Assembly (NCBI GenBank): GCA_900637135.1
Contig: LR134353.1
Location: forward strand, 620,001 to 684,000
DNA length: 64,000 nt
Origin: Mycolicibacterium flavescens
GTDB taxonomy: Bacteria > Actinomycetota > Actinomycetes > Mycobacteriales > Mycobacteriaceae
Direction of reading: 5' to 3'
Made by a program: the position numbers and the translations under genes. Shown here piece after piece: positions 28,184 through 40,747 of this stretch (positions are counted from its first letter, which is position 1; each line of letters opens with the position of its first letter). The notes below the pieces were generated by a model. That model made no database searches. It was not told where the DNA came from and worked only from the letters and a program-made list of their open reading frames with translations.

Positions 28184-28606
28184 TCAAGCCAACAGCGGTT
28201 CCAGAGCCGAGCGCAGGTCAGCGGCCTTGGGGACACCGTGAGTCCGATAGCGGGGCCGACCGTCCCTGTCGAACAGGATGGTGGTGGGAAGCGAGAGCAC
28301 CGAAAGACGCCGCGCCGCCTCCGGGTTGGCGTCGATGTCGATCTCGATGTGGGCGACCGCGGGTAGCTCGGCACAGACCGCGTCGACCACCGTGCGCACC
28401 GCAGCGCACGGCCCGCACCACTCGGCAGAGAAGTGCACGACCGTCGGTCCGGTCGTCGACAGCCCGAGGTCGCTGGTGTCGACGTTGGCCGCGTCCTCAC
28501 TCGCCGCGCGCAAGCCCGCTCGAAGCGTGAGCAGCCGCCCGATCACGAAAGCCACGCCGAGCGCCGCGATGAGCACGGTGATCGCCAAGACCCAGGAAGA
28601 GTTCAT
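28184..28606 (-). CDS. thiX: Membrane-anchored thioredoxin (ThiX)
   Basis: 140 residues: an N-terminal transmembrane helix (about 5-25) then a thioredoxin domain with the W-C-G-P-C active site at 63-67 and the cis-proline loop L-P-T-T. It matches Rv0816c. The helix suggests anchoring to the membrane; which face carries the domain cannot be decided from sequence alone. It starts inside the stop of lmeA (ATGA overlap) and precedes the sulfur operon, consistent with thiol redox work. Confidence 0.9.
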   Translation of the reverse strand: MNSSWVLAITVLIAALGVAFVIGRLLTLRAGLRAASEDAANVDTSDLGLSTTGPTVVHFSAEWCGPCAAVRTVVDAVCAELPAVAHIEIDIDANPEAARRLSVLSLPTTILFDRDGRPRYRTHGVPKAADLRSALEPLLA

Positions 28607-29418
28607 GACAGATGGAACTCGGTGAGCGCGACGGATACTCCCTCGGCGATGCCCTCGATGATGATGTCCGAGCCTCGGGCACCCTGCGCGGTCGGCGCCA
28701 GCGCGAACGGCAACTTCTGTCCGGGCAGGCTCGCGGTGAACGCGGCCAGCACGGCGTCCTCCTTGTCGTCGGGCACCTCCTGATCGGCCGTGCCGGGGCC
28801 GGTCAGCACGCCGGTGGCCGTCATCACCAACGTCGTCTGGTCCGGTCCGGCGACCTCGAGGTCCACCGCGATGCTCACCCTCTCGTGGAAGTCGGCTTTC
28901 GTCGGCGTTCCCGTGAACACCACGCCCTTGTTACTGGAGATACCCGATTCGGTGGTGCCGCCCGTGGCGTCGTTGCTCTCTCCCGTCGGCGCCTCGACCA
29001 GCAGATCCGGGATGTCCATGAACCGGCCCAGATGCGTCGAGTCGATGATGATGCGGCTCTCGGCCTTGCCGACCCGCAGCGTGGCGTCGGGTTCGACGAG
29101 CCACGAATCGCCCGGCAGATCGATGTCGTGCAGCGTCGCCTCCAACGACGCCTTGCCGACCACCCGGTTGCCGACGCCGTTCGCCCTGATCTCGACCTCG
29201 TCGTAATGACGGTCGGCCGCCTGGGTGGTGAACGGGAACCCGAGGATCGCCACCGACGGGTCGTGTTGCAGGTCAGCGGCGGTGCGCACGCTTCTGGCCA
29301 GCCGATATTCGGCGTAGATCGCCGCTCCGAAATCGGCTCCGACGGCGCACAGGGCGACCGCCAGCACCGTCGCCAACACCCCGAGCACCAGCTTGCGCAC
29401 CCGCACATTCTGGCCCAC
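28603..29418 (-). CDS. lmeA: LmeA-like lipid-binding protein (DUF2993)
   Basis: 271 residues, near the length of M. tuberculosis LmeA (Rv0817c). An N-terminal hydrophobic helix (L-G-V-L-A-T-V-L-A-V-A) leads into a DUF2993 domain with the repeated strand pattern A-D-R-H-Y-D-E-V-E-I-R and D-I-P-D-L-L-V-E. LmeA is a periplasmic phospholipid-binding protein needed for lipomannan elongation. The GTG at 29418 was chosen; GTGs at 29406 and 29400 are also in frame. Divergent from glnR; followed by thiX with overlap. Confidence 0.85.
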   Translation of the reverse strand: MGQNVRVRKLVLGVLATVLAVALCAVGADFGAAIYAEYRLARSVRTAADLQHDPSVAILGFPFTTQAADRHYDEVEIRANGVGNRVVGKASLEATLHDIDLPGDSWLVEPDATLRVGKAESRIIIDSTHLGRFMDIPDLLVEAPTGESNDATGGTTESGISSNKGVVFTGTPTKADFHERVSIAVDLEVAGPDQTTLVMTATGVLTGPGTADQEVPDDKEDAVLAAFTASLPGQKLPFALAPTAQGARGSDIIIEGIAEGVSVALTEFHLS

Positions 29419-29578
29419 GGCGGGCTCAACGCTTCGTTCGACGCAGCTGAAGAGCGGGTTGCACGCTATCGTTAGAAAACCATCGCCCCGGTAACGGGCG
29501 CATGTCGAGCATGAATCTGGGAAGTCACCGACCGACAAAGATGTCCAGGCGAGGTCCCTATGGCTGTTGGAGGGCCAG

Positions 29579-31248
<1,670 letters not shown>

Positions 31249-31278
31249 CTGGGAAAGCACGGCCAACTAACTGAACGT

Positions 31279-31296
31279 GTTCACCGCCCGTTCACC
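31279..31296 (+). promoter_or_regulatory. PHO-box-like direct repeats upstream of pstS
   Basis: GTTCACC occurs at 31279-31285 and again at 31290-31296, an 11-base period identical to actinobacterial PhoP/RegX3 direct repeat units. It lies 77-94 bases upstream of the pstS GTG. Likely bound by RegX3 under phosphate limitation. Confidence 0.7.
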
Positions 31297-31372
31297 TGTC
31301 ATCCGCGATTCGTCCACCGGCGCCGCATACGTTGCCAGGGAGTTCAAGCCGTCCGATTCGAAAGTGGGATTC

Positions 31373-32506
31373 GTGAAGTTCAACCTTGGCAAGACCACCT
31401 GCAGCCCGCTGCTGACCACGTTCTCGGTGGCCGCGATCGTGGCGTTGACCTTGTCGGCGTGTGGCAGCGACAACAACGCCGGGACCACTGCGACCACGGG
31501 CGGTGACGGGGCGGCGTCATCGGTCGAGTGCGGCGGCAAGAACTCCGTCACGGCCGAAGGTTCGACGGCTCAACAGAACGCGATCGCCGAGTTCAACAAG
31601 GTCTGGGGCCAGCACTGCCCGGGTAAGAACCTGTCGTACAACCCCACCGGATCCGGCGCCGGACGCGAGCAGTTCATCGCCGGTCAGGTCGATTTCGCGG
31701 GATCGGATTCGGCTCTGTCGGGCGATCAGGTCCAGCAGGCCGCGCAGCGCTGCGACGGCAACCCGGCATGGAACCTTCCGCTGGTCTTCGGCCCAGTCGC
31801 GTTGGCCTACAACATCGAAGGCGTCGACAAGCTGATTCTCAACGCCGACCTGCTCGCGAAGATCTTCCAGGGACAGATCACCAAGTGGAACGATCCCGCG
31901 ATCGCTGCGCTCAACGACGGAACCAACCTGCCAGACAGCGACATCACGCCGATCTACCGGTCGGACTCCTCGGGCACCACCGACAACTTCCAGAAGTACC
32001 TCGCCACCGCCGCCCCCCAGAGTTGGACCAAGGGTGCTGGCAGCGAGTTCCAGGGCGGTGCCGGCGAAGGCGCCCAGAAGTCGGCAGGCGTCGTGCAGGC
32101 CGTGCAGGCGACCGGCGGATCGATCGGCTACGTGGAGAAGGGCTTCGCCGAACAGGGTGGGGTGCCGTTCGCCCAAATCGACAGTGGCGCAGGCGCGGTC
32201 GAGCTGACCGATGAGTCTGCCAAGAAGGCGATCGACGTTGCGACGTTCGTCGCGGAAGGCAACGACCTGACGCTCGACTTGAACTCGTTGTACGGGACGA
32301 AGGAGCCCGGCGCCTACCCCTTGGTGCTCGCCACGTACGAGATCGTCTGCTCGAAGGGCTACGACCCCGAAACCGCTGCGGCGGTCAAGTCGTTCCTGAC
32401 GATCTCGGCGAACGACGGTCAGCAGAACCTTTCGCCCGCGGGCTATGTGCCGCTGCCGGACCGCTTCAAACAACGACTCCTGACATCCATCGACGCGATT
32501 GCCTAG
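31373..32506 (+). CDS. pstS: Phosphate-binding lipoprotein PstS
   Basis: 377 residues from GTG 31373. The lipobox L-S-A-C gives Cys30 as the lipidated residue. The binding protein carries the T-A-E-G-S-T-A-Q-Q start, the N-P-T-G-S-G-A-G-R loop and the Y-R-S-D-S-S-G-T-T phosphate-contact segment, all typical of PstS. It captures inorganic phosphate outside the membrane for PstCAB. A longer open frame starts within the PHO box, which makes that start unlikely. Confidence 0.95.
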   Translation: MKFNLGKTTCSPLLTTFSVAAIVALTLSACGSDNNAGTTATTGGDGAASSVECGGKNSVTAEGSTAQQNAIAEFNKVWGQHCPGKNLSYNPTGSGAGREQFIAGQVDFAGSDSALSGDQVQQAAQRCDGNPAWNLPLVFGPVALAYNIEGVDKLILNADLLAKIFQGQITKWNDPAIAALNDGTNLPDSDITPIYRSDSSGTTDNFQKYLATAAPQSWTKGAGSEFQGGAGEGAQKSAGVVQAVQATGGSIGYVEKGFAEQGGVPFAQIDSGAGAVELTDESAKKAIDVATFVAEGNDLTLDLNSLYGTKEPGAYPLVLATYEIVCSKGYDPETAAAVKSFLTISANDGQQNLSPAGYVPLPDRFKQRLLTSIDAIA

Positions 32507-32554
32507 TTTCGTGGCGCACGGCCGAGGATACGGTGAGGATGGGTCCTGGGACCG

Positions 32555-33598
32555 ATGACCGATAGGCTCGAGGTGACAATCCCCAATCCGTCCGACGCGG
32601 GATCGGGTGAAGCGCTCGCTTCACCCTTTCCCGAGCCGACCCCGATAAGCAGCAACCCGTCGAGGAACGCCAAAGAGCGTGTCGGCGACCGGATCTTCCG
32701 CGGGCTGGCGGAGGGCTCGGGCGCCTTCATCGTCGCACTGATCGCGGCCATCGGGGCGTTCCTGCTGTGGCGGGCGATCCCGGCGTTGGCGCGCAACGAG
32801 GAGAACTTCTTCCTCTACGGCGGCACTTGGAAGACCACCGACACGTCGGCGATGCATTTCGGCATCCTCGATCTGCTACAGGTGACGGTATTCGTGTCGG
32901 TGTTCGCGCTCGTTCTGGCGATGCCTGTGGCCCTTGGCATCGCGATCTTTCTGACCCAGTACGCGCCGCGTCGGGTCGCGGGTCCGCTGGCGTACATGGT
33001 CGACCTGTTGGCCGCGGTGCCGTCGATCATCTACGGCGTGTGGGGGCTCTACGTCCTGGCCCCGGTGCTGAAGCCGGTTGCGTTGTGGCTGAACGAGAAC
33101 GTCGGCTGGCTGTTCCTCTTCAAGACCGGGACGGCGTCGGTGGCAGGCGGCGGGACGATCTTCACGGCGGGAATCGTGCTGGCGGTGATGATCCTTCCGA
33201 TCATCACCGCGGTCACGCGCGAGGTGTTCATCCAGACACCGCGGGGCCAGATCGAGGCGGCGCTGGCCCTGGGTGCCACCCGCTGGGAAGTGGTGCGCAC
33301 GACCGTACTGCCGTTCGGCATGTCCGGTTACATCAGCGGGGCGATGCTCGGCCTCGGCCGTGCGCTGGGCGAGACCATCGCGCTGCTGATCATCCTGCGC
33401 GGAACACAGCAGGCGTTCGGGTGGTCGCTGTTTGACGGTGGCTACACCTTTGCGAGCCTGATCGCAGCCACCGCAAGCGAATTCAACGACCAGTACAAGG
33501 CGGGCGCCTATATCGCCGCCGGCCTGGTGCTGTTCGTGCTGACGTTCGTGGTGAACTCGCTGGCACGTGCGGCGGTCGCCGGGAAGGGTGCAAAGTGA
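32555..33598 (+). CDS. pstC: Phosphate ABC transporter permease PstC
   Basis: 347 residues with six predicted transmembrane helices after a cytosolic N-terminus of about 55 residues. The ABC permease loop [12 protein letters not shown] (EAA motif) is near residue 230. It pairs with PstA to form the phosphate channel. It follows pstS by 48 bases and overlaps pstA (GTGA). Confidence 0.95.
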   Translation: MTDRLEVTIPNPSDAGSGEALASPFPEPTPISSNPSRNAKERVGDRIFRGLAEGSGAFIVALIAAIGAFLLWRAIPALARNEENFFLYGGTWKTTDTSAMHFGILDLLQVTVFVSVFALVLAMPVALGIAIFLTQYAPRRVAGPLAYMVDLLAAVPSIIYGVWGLYVLAPVLKPVALWLNENVGWLFLFKTGTASVAGGGTIFTAGIVLAVMILPIITAVTREVFIQTPRGQIEAALALGATRWEVVRTTVLPFGMSGYISGAMLGLGRALGETIALLIILRGTQQAFGWSLFDGGYTFASLIAATASEFNDQYKAGAYIAAGLVLFVLTFVVNSLARAAVAGKGAK

Positions 33599-34509
33599 CG
33601 TCGACACTGGACCGGCCGGTCAAGGCGACCACCTTCCAAGGGGTGAGCCTTCGCCGCAAGATGACCAACAACGTCGCGACGATTCTGGTCACACTGAGCG
33701 TTCTGATCGCCCTGGTTCCCCTGCTGTGGGTGCTTTACTCGGTGGTCGTCAAGGGTTTCAACTCGCTGACCTCGCCGCAGTGGTTCTGGCACTCACAAGC
33801 GGGTATGACGGCGTTCCAGGCGGGCGGAGGGGCGTACCACGCCATCGTGGGCACGCTGCTGCAGGGTTTGGTGTGTGCAGCCATCTCCATTCCGATCGGT
33901 GTGTTTGTCGGGATTTATCTCGTCGAGTACGGCGGCGGAACACGATTCGGCAAGGTGACCACGTTCATGGTCGACATCCTCACCGGCGTACCGTCGATCG
34001 TCGCAGCGCTGTTCATCTACGCACTGTGGGTGGCGACGTTCGGCTTCCCGCGGTCCGGCTTCGCGGTGTCGCTGTCCCTGGTGCTGCTGATGATCCCGGT
34101 CATCGTGCGCGCGACCGAGGAGATGCTGCGTATCGTGCCGATGGACCTGCGTGAGGCTAGCTATGCCCTCGGCGTGCCGAAGTGGAAAACCATTGTCCGC
34201 ATTGTGATTCCAACCGCACTATCCGGCATCGTCACGGGAGTCATGTTGGCGCTGGCGCGCGTCATGGGTGAGACCGCACCGCTGCTGGTCCTCGTCGGCT
34301 ACTCGCAGGCGATGAACTTCGACATGTTCGACGGCTTCATGGGCTCGCTGCCCGGCATGATGTACGACCAGACCTCGGCGGGTGCGGGTGCGAATCCCGT
34401 CCCCACGGATCGGTTGTGGGGCGCCGCCCTGACCTTGATCCTGCTGATCGCCTTACTCAACGTCGGGGCGCGATTCCTCGCGAAGGTCTTCGCCCCCAAA
34501 AAGGTTTAG
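33595..34509 (+). CDS. pstA: Phosphate ABC transporter permease PstA
   Basis: 304 residues, six transmembrane helices, with the EAA-type loop [13 protein letters not shown] near residue 190. It forms the heterodimeric channel with PstC. GTG start overlaps the pstC stop by four bases; pstB follows after nine bases with its own AGGAG. Confidence 0.95.
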   Translation: MTSTLDRPVKATTFQGVSLRRKMTNNVATILVTLSVLIALVPLLWVLYSVVVKGFNSLTSPQWFWHSQAGMTAFQAGGGAYHAIVGTLLQGLVCAAISIPIGVFVGIYLVEYGGGTRFGKVTTFMVDILTGVPSIVAALFIYALWVATFGFPRSGFAVSLSLVLLMIPVIVRATEEMLRIVPMDLREASYALGVPKWKTIVRIVIPTALSGIVTGVMLALARVMGETAPLLVLVGYSQAMNFDMFDGFMGSLPGMMYDQTSAGAGANPVPTDRLWGAALTLILLIALLNVGARFLAKVFAPKKV

Positions 34510-34518
34510 GAGATTTCG

Positions 34519-35295
<777 letters not shown>

Positions 35296-35306
35296 GCCGC
35301 CCGAAC

Positions 35307-35329
35307 GCCCGCGTCACCGCGACGCGGGC
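35307..35329. terminator. Bidirectional hairpin between pstB and phoU
   Basis: GCCCGCGTC (35307-35315) and GACGCGGGC (35321-35329) form a perfect 9-bp stem with a five-base loop. The phoU stop codon (35314-35316) lies in it. No T-run on either side, as usual for mycobacterial terminators. Confidence 0.6.
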
Positions 35330-35982
35330 ATATCCACTTCGGTGGGGTGCTTACCGGTGACCTGGAAGATCACCCGCCGGGCGACTTCGACGGCGTGGTC
35401 GGCGAACCGCTCGTAGAAGCGACCGAGCAGGGTCACATCCACTGCGGCCGCCACGCCGTGCTTCCACTCCCGATCCATCAACACCGTGAACAAGTGGCGG
35501 TGCAGGTCGTCCATCGCATCGTCTTCTTCTCCGATGCGCGCGGCCTTCTCGGGGTCGCGGGTCACCAGGACCTCCTGGGCGCTGTTGCCCAATTCCACCG
35601 CGAGACGGCCCATCTCGGCGAAGTATCCGTTCACCTCTTCGGGCAGCGCATGCTGGGGGTGGCGGCGACGGGCGATCTTGGCGACGTGCAGCGCGAGGGC
35701 ACCCATACGGTCCACGTCGGCGACGATCTGGATCGAACCGACGATGGCCCGAAGGTCGCCCGCCACCGGCGCCTGCAAGGCGAGCAGCACGAACGCCGAC
35801 TCCTCGGCCCGTGCGCTCATCTGGGCGATCTGTTCGTGGTCGGTGATGACCTGTTCGGCCAGCACGAGATCGGCTTGCAGCAGGGCCTGGGTGGCGCGCT
35901 CCATCGCCGCGCCCGCCAGCCCGCACATCTCTCCGAGCTGGGTGGTCAGAGCCTCCAACTGCTCGTGATACGCAGTACGCAT
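35314..35982 (-). CDS. phoU: Phosphate-signalling regulator PhoU (PhoY2)
   Basis: 222 residues built from two three-helix PhoU repeats; the conserved acidic/arginine segments appear as [19 protein letters not shown] in the first repeat and [13 protein letters not shown] in the second. It links PstB to the SenX3-RegX3 two-component system and prevents the phosphate-starvation response when phosphate is plentiful. It is convergent with pstB, as in Rv0820-Rv0821c. Confidence 0.95.
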   Translation of the reverse strand: MRTAYHEQLEALTTQLGEMCGLAGAAMERATQALLQADLVLAEQVITDHEQIAQMSARAEESAFVLLALQAPVAGDLRAIVGSIQIVADVDRMGALALHVAKIARRRHPQHALPEEVNGYFAEMGRLAVELGNSAQEVLVTRDPEKAARIGEEDDAMDDLHRHLFTVLMDREWKHGVAAAVDVTLLGRFYERFADHAVEVARRVIFQVTGKHPTEVDMPASR

Positions 35983-36076
35983 GTCTCCACCCTACGGGCA
36001 TCGCGACCGAAACGGCATGAAGCGAGCGGTGAACGAAAGGTGAACCCCACCTGCTGAAACGCCGTGACCGGCGCGA

Positions 36077-38194
36077 TTACTCGCAGCTGGTGTCGGCTGC
36101 GTTCGTGACCGCGAGATCCTCCGGGAGCTGCGTCGGGGTGCTCTTGGACCCGCGAACGACGTGCACCTGGACCGGGGAGCCGCTCGGTGACGGCGGGGTG
36201 ACGGTGTGGAAGTCGCTGCCCAACACCACGCGCACGGTGTCACCCATCCCCGTCGTTCGCTCCACCTTGGCGTTGGCGAAGGAGGACGCCACCGTGGCCG
36301 CCGCCTCTTCGTTGCCCGGTGAGAAGAACACCGTCGTCGAATCCAGCGGACCCGGGTAGTCGTCGGGGGAGGTGACGTTGAAACCGTGGGTCTGCAGTTC
36401 GCTCGCCGCCGTCGCGGCGAGACCGTTCTCCCCGGTGGAGTTCGATACCTGGACCGTGATGTCGGCCGGATCGGTGGTGATCGCGTCCACGAGCTCACCC
36501 GACGGCGCGGCGTCATGGGTCGGCGCGGCCGACTCGGGCTGGGCGCGGGTCGACGACTCGGGCGTCCCGGGCACCGGGGTGTTGTCGGCGTTCTTCTCCT
36601 CAGGCAGCGGATCGTCGTTGATGATCGCGTCGAAGATCGCCCGGGTGTCCTCCTCCCGCAGGTGCTCGTTGCCGTACTCGTCCATGTAGCCCGTCGTCGG
36701 CACAGTCAAGAACGTGATCCGGCCGGCGGCGATGCCCTGGATCGACTGGCCGAGCGTCACGAGGTCCTTGGTGTCCATGTTGTCGACATAGCTGTCGTTG
36801 ATGAACATGTTGACCACGTTGTTGAGCTTGGACAGCGAGAAGAACACCTCTTTGGAGATCATCGAGCGCATCAGCGACGACAAGAACAGCTGCTGGCGTT
36901 TGATCCGCCCATAGTCGCCATTGGTCTCGGTGGTCACCTGGCGGGCGCGCACGTACTGAAGAGCCGTGTGTCCGTCGACCATCTGCCGACCCGCGTGGGG
37001 AAGCACCGTTCCGAGCTCGTAGTCTTCGAGCGGCGTGGTGCTACACACCTCGACTCCACCGAGGGCGTCCACCATCTTCGAGAACCCCGCGAAATCGACT
37101 GCCATGAAACGGTTTATCGAAAGGCCGGACATCTTCTGGATGACCTTGACCAGGCACTTGGGGCCGCCGACGGCGTACGCCGAGTTCAGCTTGTACTCGG
37201 TGTAGACCTCCTCGGCGCCGTACATCGGCGACTCGGAGTCGGTGATCGGACCGTAGTTGCCGGTCTTGGGATCCCACGGCTCGCACTTCATCGGCTCGAT
37301 CGCGAGGTCCCGCGGAAACGACACCGCCACAACACGTTCCCGGTTCGCCGGAATGTTCACCAGCATGACGGTGTCCGAGCGCGCGCCCGCGGCGTCCTCG
37401 GTGGTGCCCGCGCCCATGTCGCTGTTCTCGCCGAGCCGGCTATCGACACCGACGATCAGGAAGTTCTCGTCACCGAATTGCGCGTTGGGGTCCAGGATGT
37501 CGCGAGAATCGGGGTCCAGCGCGGAGATCCGGTTCATCATGTTGTTCTTCGCCGACTGCCACTGCCATGCCCCGCCGGTCATCGCGAGTGCGAGCACGGC
37601 GATCAGCGCGGCGATCGCGCGTCCGGCGATGAGCGTGCGGCGCCGACGCTTGCGGGGCTTCGCCGGCCTGCCGGCGGTGGCCGCATGCGCCGCGGGCACC
37701 CGGCTGGGCCTGCGAATGAGAGCGAGGTCGGGCAGCTCCGCACCGGCGCGGACGACTGGCAGGATCTCCGTGTCGCAGTCGTTGTCCTCGCTGGAAGCGG
37801 ACGGCTCCGATTCGTACAGTCCGGCTGGTTCGCCGGGGTCATCCGGTGAGTCCGGCCCCGCCGGTGCGTCGGGCACCGCCGCGATGATCTCGGTGGGCGG
37901 TGCCGGCGGCTCGGGAGGCTCTGGTGCGCGGCGGCGCCGACGCCGCAGTTCGGGGGGCACCGCGCCGTCACCGGACAACTTGGCGATGAGGTCGGCGACG
38001 GTCACGCCGTCGGTGTGGTTACCCGTGGACTCGGGTTCGGCAGCTTCGGCCTCCGACGGCTCCTGCCGGCGAGGAAGGTCCGCACGCTCCCAGGGCGCAG
38101 CGCCCGGCGCGGGCCGTTGGCTGCGGGTGAGCCACCGGTTGTCACCGTCGGTGGGGTCGGGAGGGCCAGGAGTGGCGTTATCGCCGTCACTCAT
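36077..38194 (-). CDS. LytR-CpsA-Psr (LCP) cell-wall ligase with LytR_C domain
   Basis: 705 residues, equivalent to Rv0822c. A long acidic/proline-rich cytosolic N-terminus (1-180) precedes one transmembrane helix (about 188-210). The LCP domain contains V-G-V-D-S-R, a conserved arginine-rich segment V-A-V-S-F-P-R-D and V-D-A-L-G-G-V-E. A LytR_C domain follows (I-T-V-Q-V-S-N-S-T-G). LCP proteins attach arabinogalactan or other polymers to peptidoglycan on the outer face of the membrane. The extended N-terminus is unusual in length but typical of this mycobacterial subgroup. Confidence 0.92.
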   Translation of the reverse strand: MSDGDNATPGPPDPTDGDNRWLTRSQRPAPGAAPWERADLPRRQEPSEAEAAEPESTGNHTDGVTVADLIAKLSGDGAVPPELRRRRRRAPEPPEPPAPPTEIIAAVPDAPAGPDSPDDPGEPAGLYESEPSASSEDNDCDTEILPVVRAGAELPDLALIRRPSRVPAAHAATAGRPAKPRKRRRRTLIAGRAIAALIAVLALAMTGGAWQWQSAKNNMMNRISALDPDSRDILDPNAQFGDENFLIVGVDSRLGENSDMGAGTTEDAAGARSDTVMLVNIPANRERVVAVSFPRDLAIEPMKCEPWDPKTGNYGPITDSESPMYGAEEVYTEYKLNSAYAVGGPKCLVKVIQKMSGLSINRFMAVDFAGFSKMVDALGGVEVCSTTPLEDYELGTVLPHAGRQMVDGHTALQYVRARQVTTETNGDYGRIKRQQLFLSSLMRSMISKEVFFSLSKLNNVVNMFINDSYVDNMDTKDLVTLGQSIQGIAAGRITFLTVPTTGYMDEYGNEHLREEDTRAIFDAIINDDPLPEEKNADNTPVPGTPESSTRAQPESAAPTHDAAPSGELVDAITTDPADITVQVSNSTGENGLAATAASELQTHGFNVTSPDDYPGPLDSTTVFFSPGNEEAAATVASSFANAKVERTTGMGDTVRVVLGSDFHTVTPPSPSGSPVQVHVVRGSKSTPTQLPEDLAVTNAADTSCE

Positions 38195-38347
38195 GTCCTA
38201 CCGGCCTCCGACTCTCGACATGTGCAGCTCAGGGGCGAACACGGCACCGCGCGCCATTGCAACGGCACTTGGGTGACTCCGCGACGGGAGCGCATTACGA
38301 ACGAGACTCATATCGTACTGAGACATCCTGAGAGATGTGATGTCAGA

Positions 38348-38369
38348 GTCGTCTCAGGACGGAGACGAC
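38348..38369 (-). terminator. Hairpin downstream of dus
   Basis: GTCGTCTC (38348-38355) and GAGACGAC (38362-38369) form an 8-bp stem with a six-base loop, starting 11 bases past the dus stop on the minus strand. No clear T-run follows. The remaining 185-base gap to the LCP gene holds that gene's promoter (for example a minus-strand TACGAT near 38305). Confidence 0.45.
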
Positions 38370-38379
38370 TGGGAGACGG

Positions 38380-39540
38380 CTACCCACCGGAGTGCATGAC
38401 CTCGGCACCGGCGGGCACCGTGCAGTCGTCGGGATCGGCCAGCCAGCCCTCGGGCAATGCCACCGAGGCAGCAGAACCCTGGCGGCCGCGTGGACCGGTT
38501 GCGGCGTCGGGGAATGGCACGTCGGCATCGAGCCTACTGAGCAGTTCCTCGAGCTCGGAAAGGGATTTGACCAGCGCCAACGCCCGTCGCAGGTCGGCGC
38601 CGGCGGGGAATCCGTGCAGGTACCAGGCGACATGCTTGCGGATGTCGCGCATGCCCTTGTCCTCACCGAAATGGGCTGCCAACAATTCACCGTGACGCAC
38701 GATGATCGACGCCACCTCGCCGAGCGTGGGCGGTGGGGGTGCGGGACGCCCCGTGAACGCGGCCGACAGTTCGGCGAACAACCAGGGCCTGCCCAGACAG
38801 CCGCGACCGATCACCACACCGTCACATCCGGTGGCCGACATCATCGCCAGCGCGTCGGAGGCTTCGAAGATGTCGCCGTTGCCCAGCACGGGTACGCCCG
38901 TGACGTGCGCTTTGAGCGCCGCGATCTGATCCCAGTCCGCCTTGCCGGAGTAGCGCTGAGCCGCGGTCCGCGCGTGCAGGGCCACCGCTGCGGCGCCCTC
39001 CTCGGCGGCGATCCTGCCGGCGTCCAGATGGGTGCGGTGCCCGTCGTCGATCCCGATGCGGAACTTCACCGTCACGGGGACCTCGGTGCCCTCGGTCGCG
39101 CGGACCGCCGCGGCGACGATCTGCCCGAACAGCCTGCGCTTGTACGGCAGGGCAGCACCCCCGCCGCGCCGGGTGACCTTGGGCACCGGGCAGCCGAAGT
39201 TCATGTCGATGTGGTCGGCCAGACCTTCGTCGACGATCATCTTCGCCGCGGCGTAGGTGTTCTGAGGATCGACCGAGTACAGCTGCAGCGAACGCGGGGT
39301 CTCGTCGGGCGCGAACGTCACCATGTGCATGGTTCCCGGATGCCGCTCGACCAGAGCTCGCGCTGTGACCATCTCGCACACGTACAAGCCGCTGACCGTG
39401 CCCGCTTTGGCCAGCTCGAGTTCGCGGCACAGGGTGCGGAACGCGACGTTGGTCACACCGGCCATCGGCGCCAGTACGACCGGGCTGCGGAGCCCTATCG
39501 GGCCGATCAGCAGTTCGCGCTCGTCGGCCAGGACCGTCAT
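38380..39540 (-). CDS. dus: tRNA-dihydrouridine synthase
   Basis: 386 residues, equivalent to Rv0823c. An FMN-dependent TIM barrel with the L-A-P-M-A-G-V-T-N start, catalytic Cys117 in N-F-G-C-P-V-P-K, and the phosphate loop G-N-G-D-I. It reduces uridines in the D-loop of tRNAs. The ATG overlaps the desA1 stop (ATGA), so the two genes form an operon. Confidence 0.95.
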   Translation of the reverse strand: MTVLADERELLIGPIGLRSPVVLAPMAGVTNVAFRTLCRELELAKAGTVSGLYVCEMVTARALVERHPGTMHMVTFAPDETPRSLQLYSVDPQNTYAAAKMIVDEGLADHIDMNFGCPVPKVTRRGGGAALPYKRRLFGQIVAAAVRATEGTEVPVTVKFRIGIDDGHRTHLDAGRIAAEEGAAAVALHARTAAQRYSGKADWDQIAALKAHVTGVPVLGNGDIFEASDALAMMSATGCDGVVIGRGCLGRPWLFAELSAAFTGRPAPPPPTLGEVASIIVRHGELLAAHFGEDKGMRDIRKHVAWYLHGFPAGADLRRALALVKSLSELEELLSRLDADVPFPDAATGPRGRQGSAASVALPEGWLADPDDCTVPAGAEVMHSGG

Positions 39541-40535
39541 GAGGGCGAGGCGGCCAGAACCTTCTTCGCGGAGAGCTTCTCGGCCTTGCGCGCCTCGCGC
39601 TCGAGGCGACGCTGCTTGGATTCCTCGAACTTCTGCGAGGCCTCCTCCAGCTCCTCGACCAGCACACCGAGGTCGTCGCGCATGCGCGCGGCCTCACCGG
39701 TGAAGTCTTCGCGTTCGAAGATCCGCCACTTCTTGAGCACCGGCATCACCACATCGTCGAGGTGGATACGCGGATCGTAGACACCGCCGACGGCGATGAT
39801 GACGGCCTTGCGGCGGAACTCGGGAACCGTGTAACCGGGCATCTTGAAGTTGCGCAGCACGCGGTGAAGACAGTGCATCGCCTGGTCGGGCGCGATGTCG
39901 AAGCCGGCTTCGGAGACGTCCCGGTAGAAGATCATGTGCAGGTTCTCATCGGCCGACACCCGAGCCAGCAGCTGGTCAGCCACGGTCTCGTTGCACGCCT
40001 TGCCGGTGTTGCGGTGCGAGACGCGGGTCGCCAACTCCTGGAAGGTCACGTAGATGACCGAGTCGAAGAGGCTCTCCGCGAAGAGGTCGCCCTGCTGGTT
40101 CTGGCCCGGGGAGAAGCCTCGGGTGACCTGCTCGACGCGCAGCTGTTCCAGCTGCACGGGGTCGACCGACCGGGTGACGACGAGGTAGTCGCGCAGTGCG
40201 ATGCCGTGCCGGTTCTCCTCGGCGGTCCACCGGTTGACCCACTGGCCCCATGCGCCGTCCATGCCCATGTTCATCGCGATCTCGCGGTGATACGACGGCA
40301 GGTTGTCCTCGGTCAGCAGGTTCTGGATCATCGCCACCTGGGCGACTTCCGACAGTTGCGACTGCTCGGGGTCCCAATCCTGGCCGCCAAGTGCGTAGTA
40401 GTTCTTGCCGTCCGACCACGGGATGTAGTCGTGCGGATTCCAGTCCTTGCGCATCGACAAGTGCCGGTTCAGGTACTTCTCGACGACAGGTTCGAGCTCA
40501 TGCAGCAGATGTAGGTCAGTCAAATTCTCGTGCAT
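39537..40535 (-). CDS. desA1: Acyl-ACP desaturase DesA1
   Basis: 332 residues. The di-iron ligands appear in E-E-N-R-H (106-110) and D-E-N-L-H (196-200), the two E/D-E-x-x-H motifs of soluble plant-type acyl-ACP desaturases. DesA1 (Rv0824c) introduces a double bond in mycolic acid precursors and is essential in mycobacteria. A charged C-terminal helix follows. First gene of desA1-dus. Confidence 0.95.
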   Translation of the reverse strand: MHENLTDLHLLHELEPVVEKYLNRHLSMRKDWNPHDYIPWSDGKNYYALGGQDWDPEQSQLSEVAQVAMIQNLLTEDNLPSYHREIAMNMGMDGAWGQWVNRWTAEENRHGIALRDYLVVTRSVDPVQLEQLRVEQVTRGFSPGQNQQGDLFAESLFDSVIYVTFQELATRVSHRNTGKACNETVADQLLARVSADENLHMIFYRDVSEAGFDIAPDQAMHCLHRVLRNFKMPGYTVPEFRRKAVIIAVGGVYDPRIHLDDVVMPVLKKWRIFEREDFTGEAARMRDDLGVLVEELEEASQKFEESKQRRLEREARKAEKLSAKKVLAASPS

Positions 40536-40747
40536 TGATCCTTACTCCTTCTCGCGTGCGAGAGCCCCACCCATTAGATATCTGTACCCGTTGGTTGCAC
40601 TCAATATATCTGTGTCCCCCGGTGACATCAAGTTCCGCGCAACAGTGTCACAACCGCCTCATGAGACGCATCCGTCGATGTAGTATCCCCGTCGGGCAAA
40701 CACTTACGCCCTGAATTCGGCATCACCGGAGACACGGAGGACGGGCG
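40536..40747. promoter_or_regulatory. Divergent promoter region between desA1 and the secreted-protein array
   Basis: 212 bases without a gene. It is AT-richer than average (ATATATC-like blocks near 40606 and 40577) and contains a GTTGGTTGC motif near 40588 with partial dyad symmetry. The desA1 ribosome-binding site AAGGAG is at the left end. On the right, TAGTAT near 40681 could be the -10 box for the first secreted gene. No regulator can be named from sequence. Confidence 0.4.
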
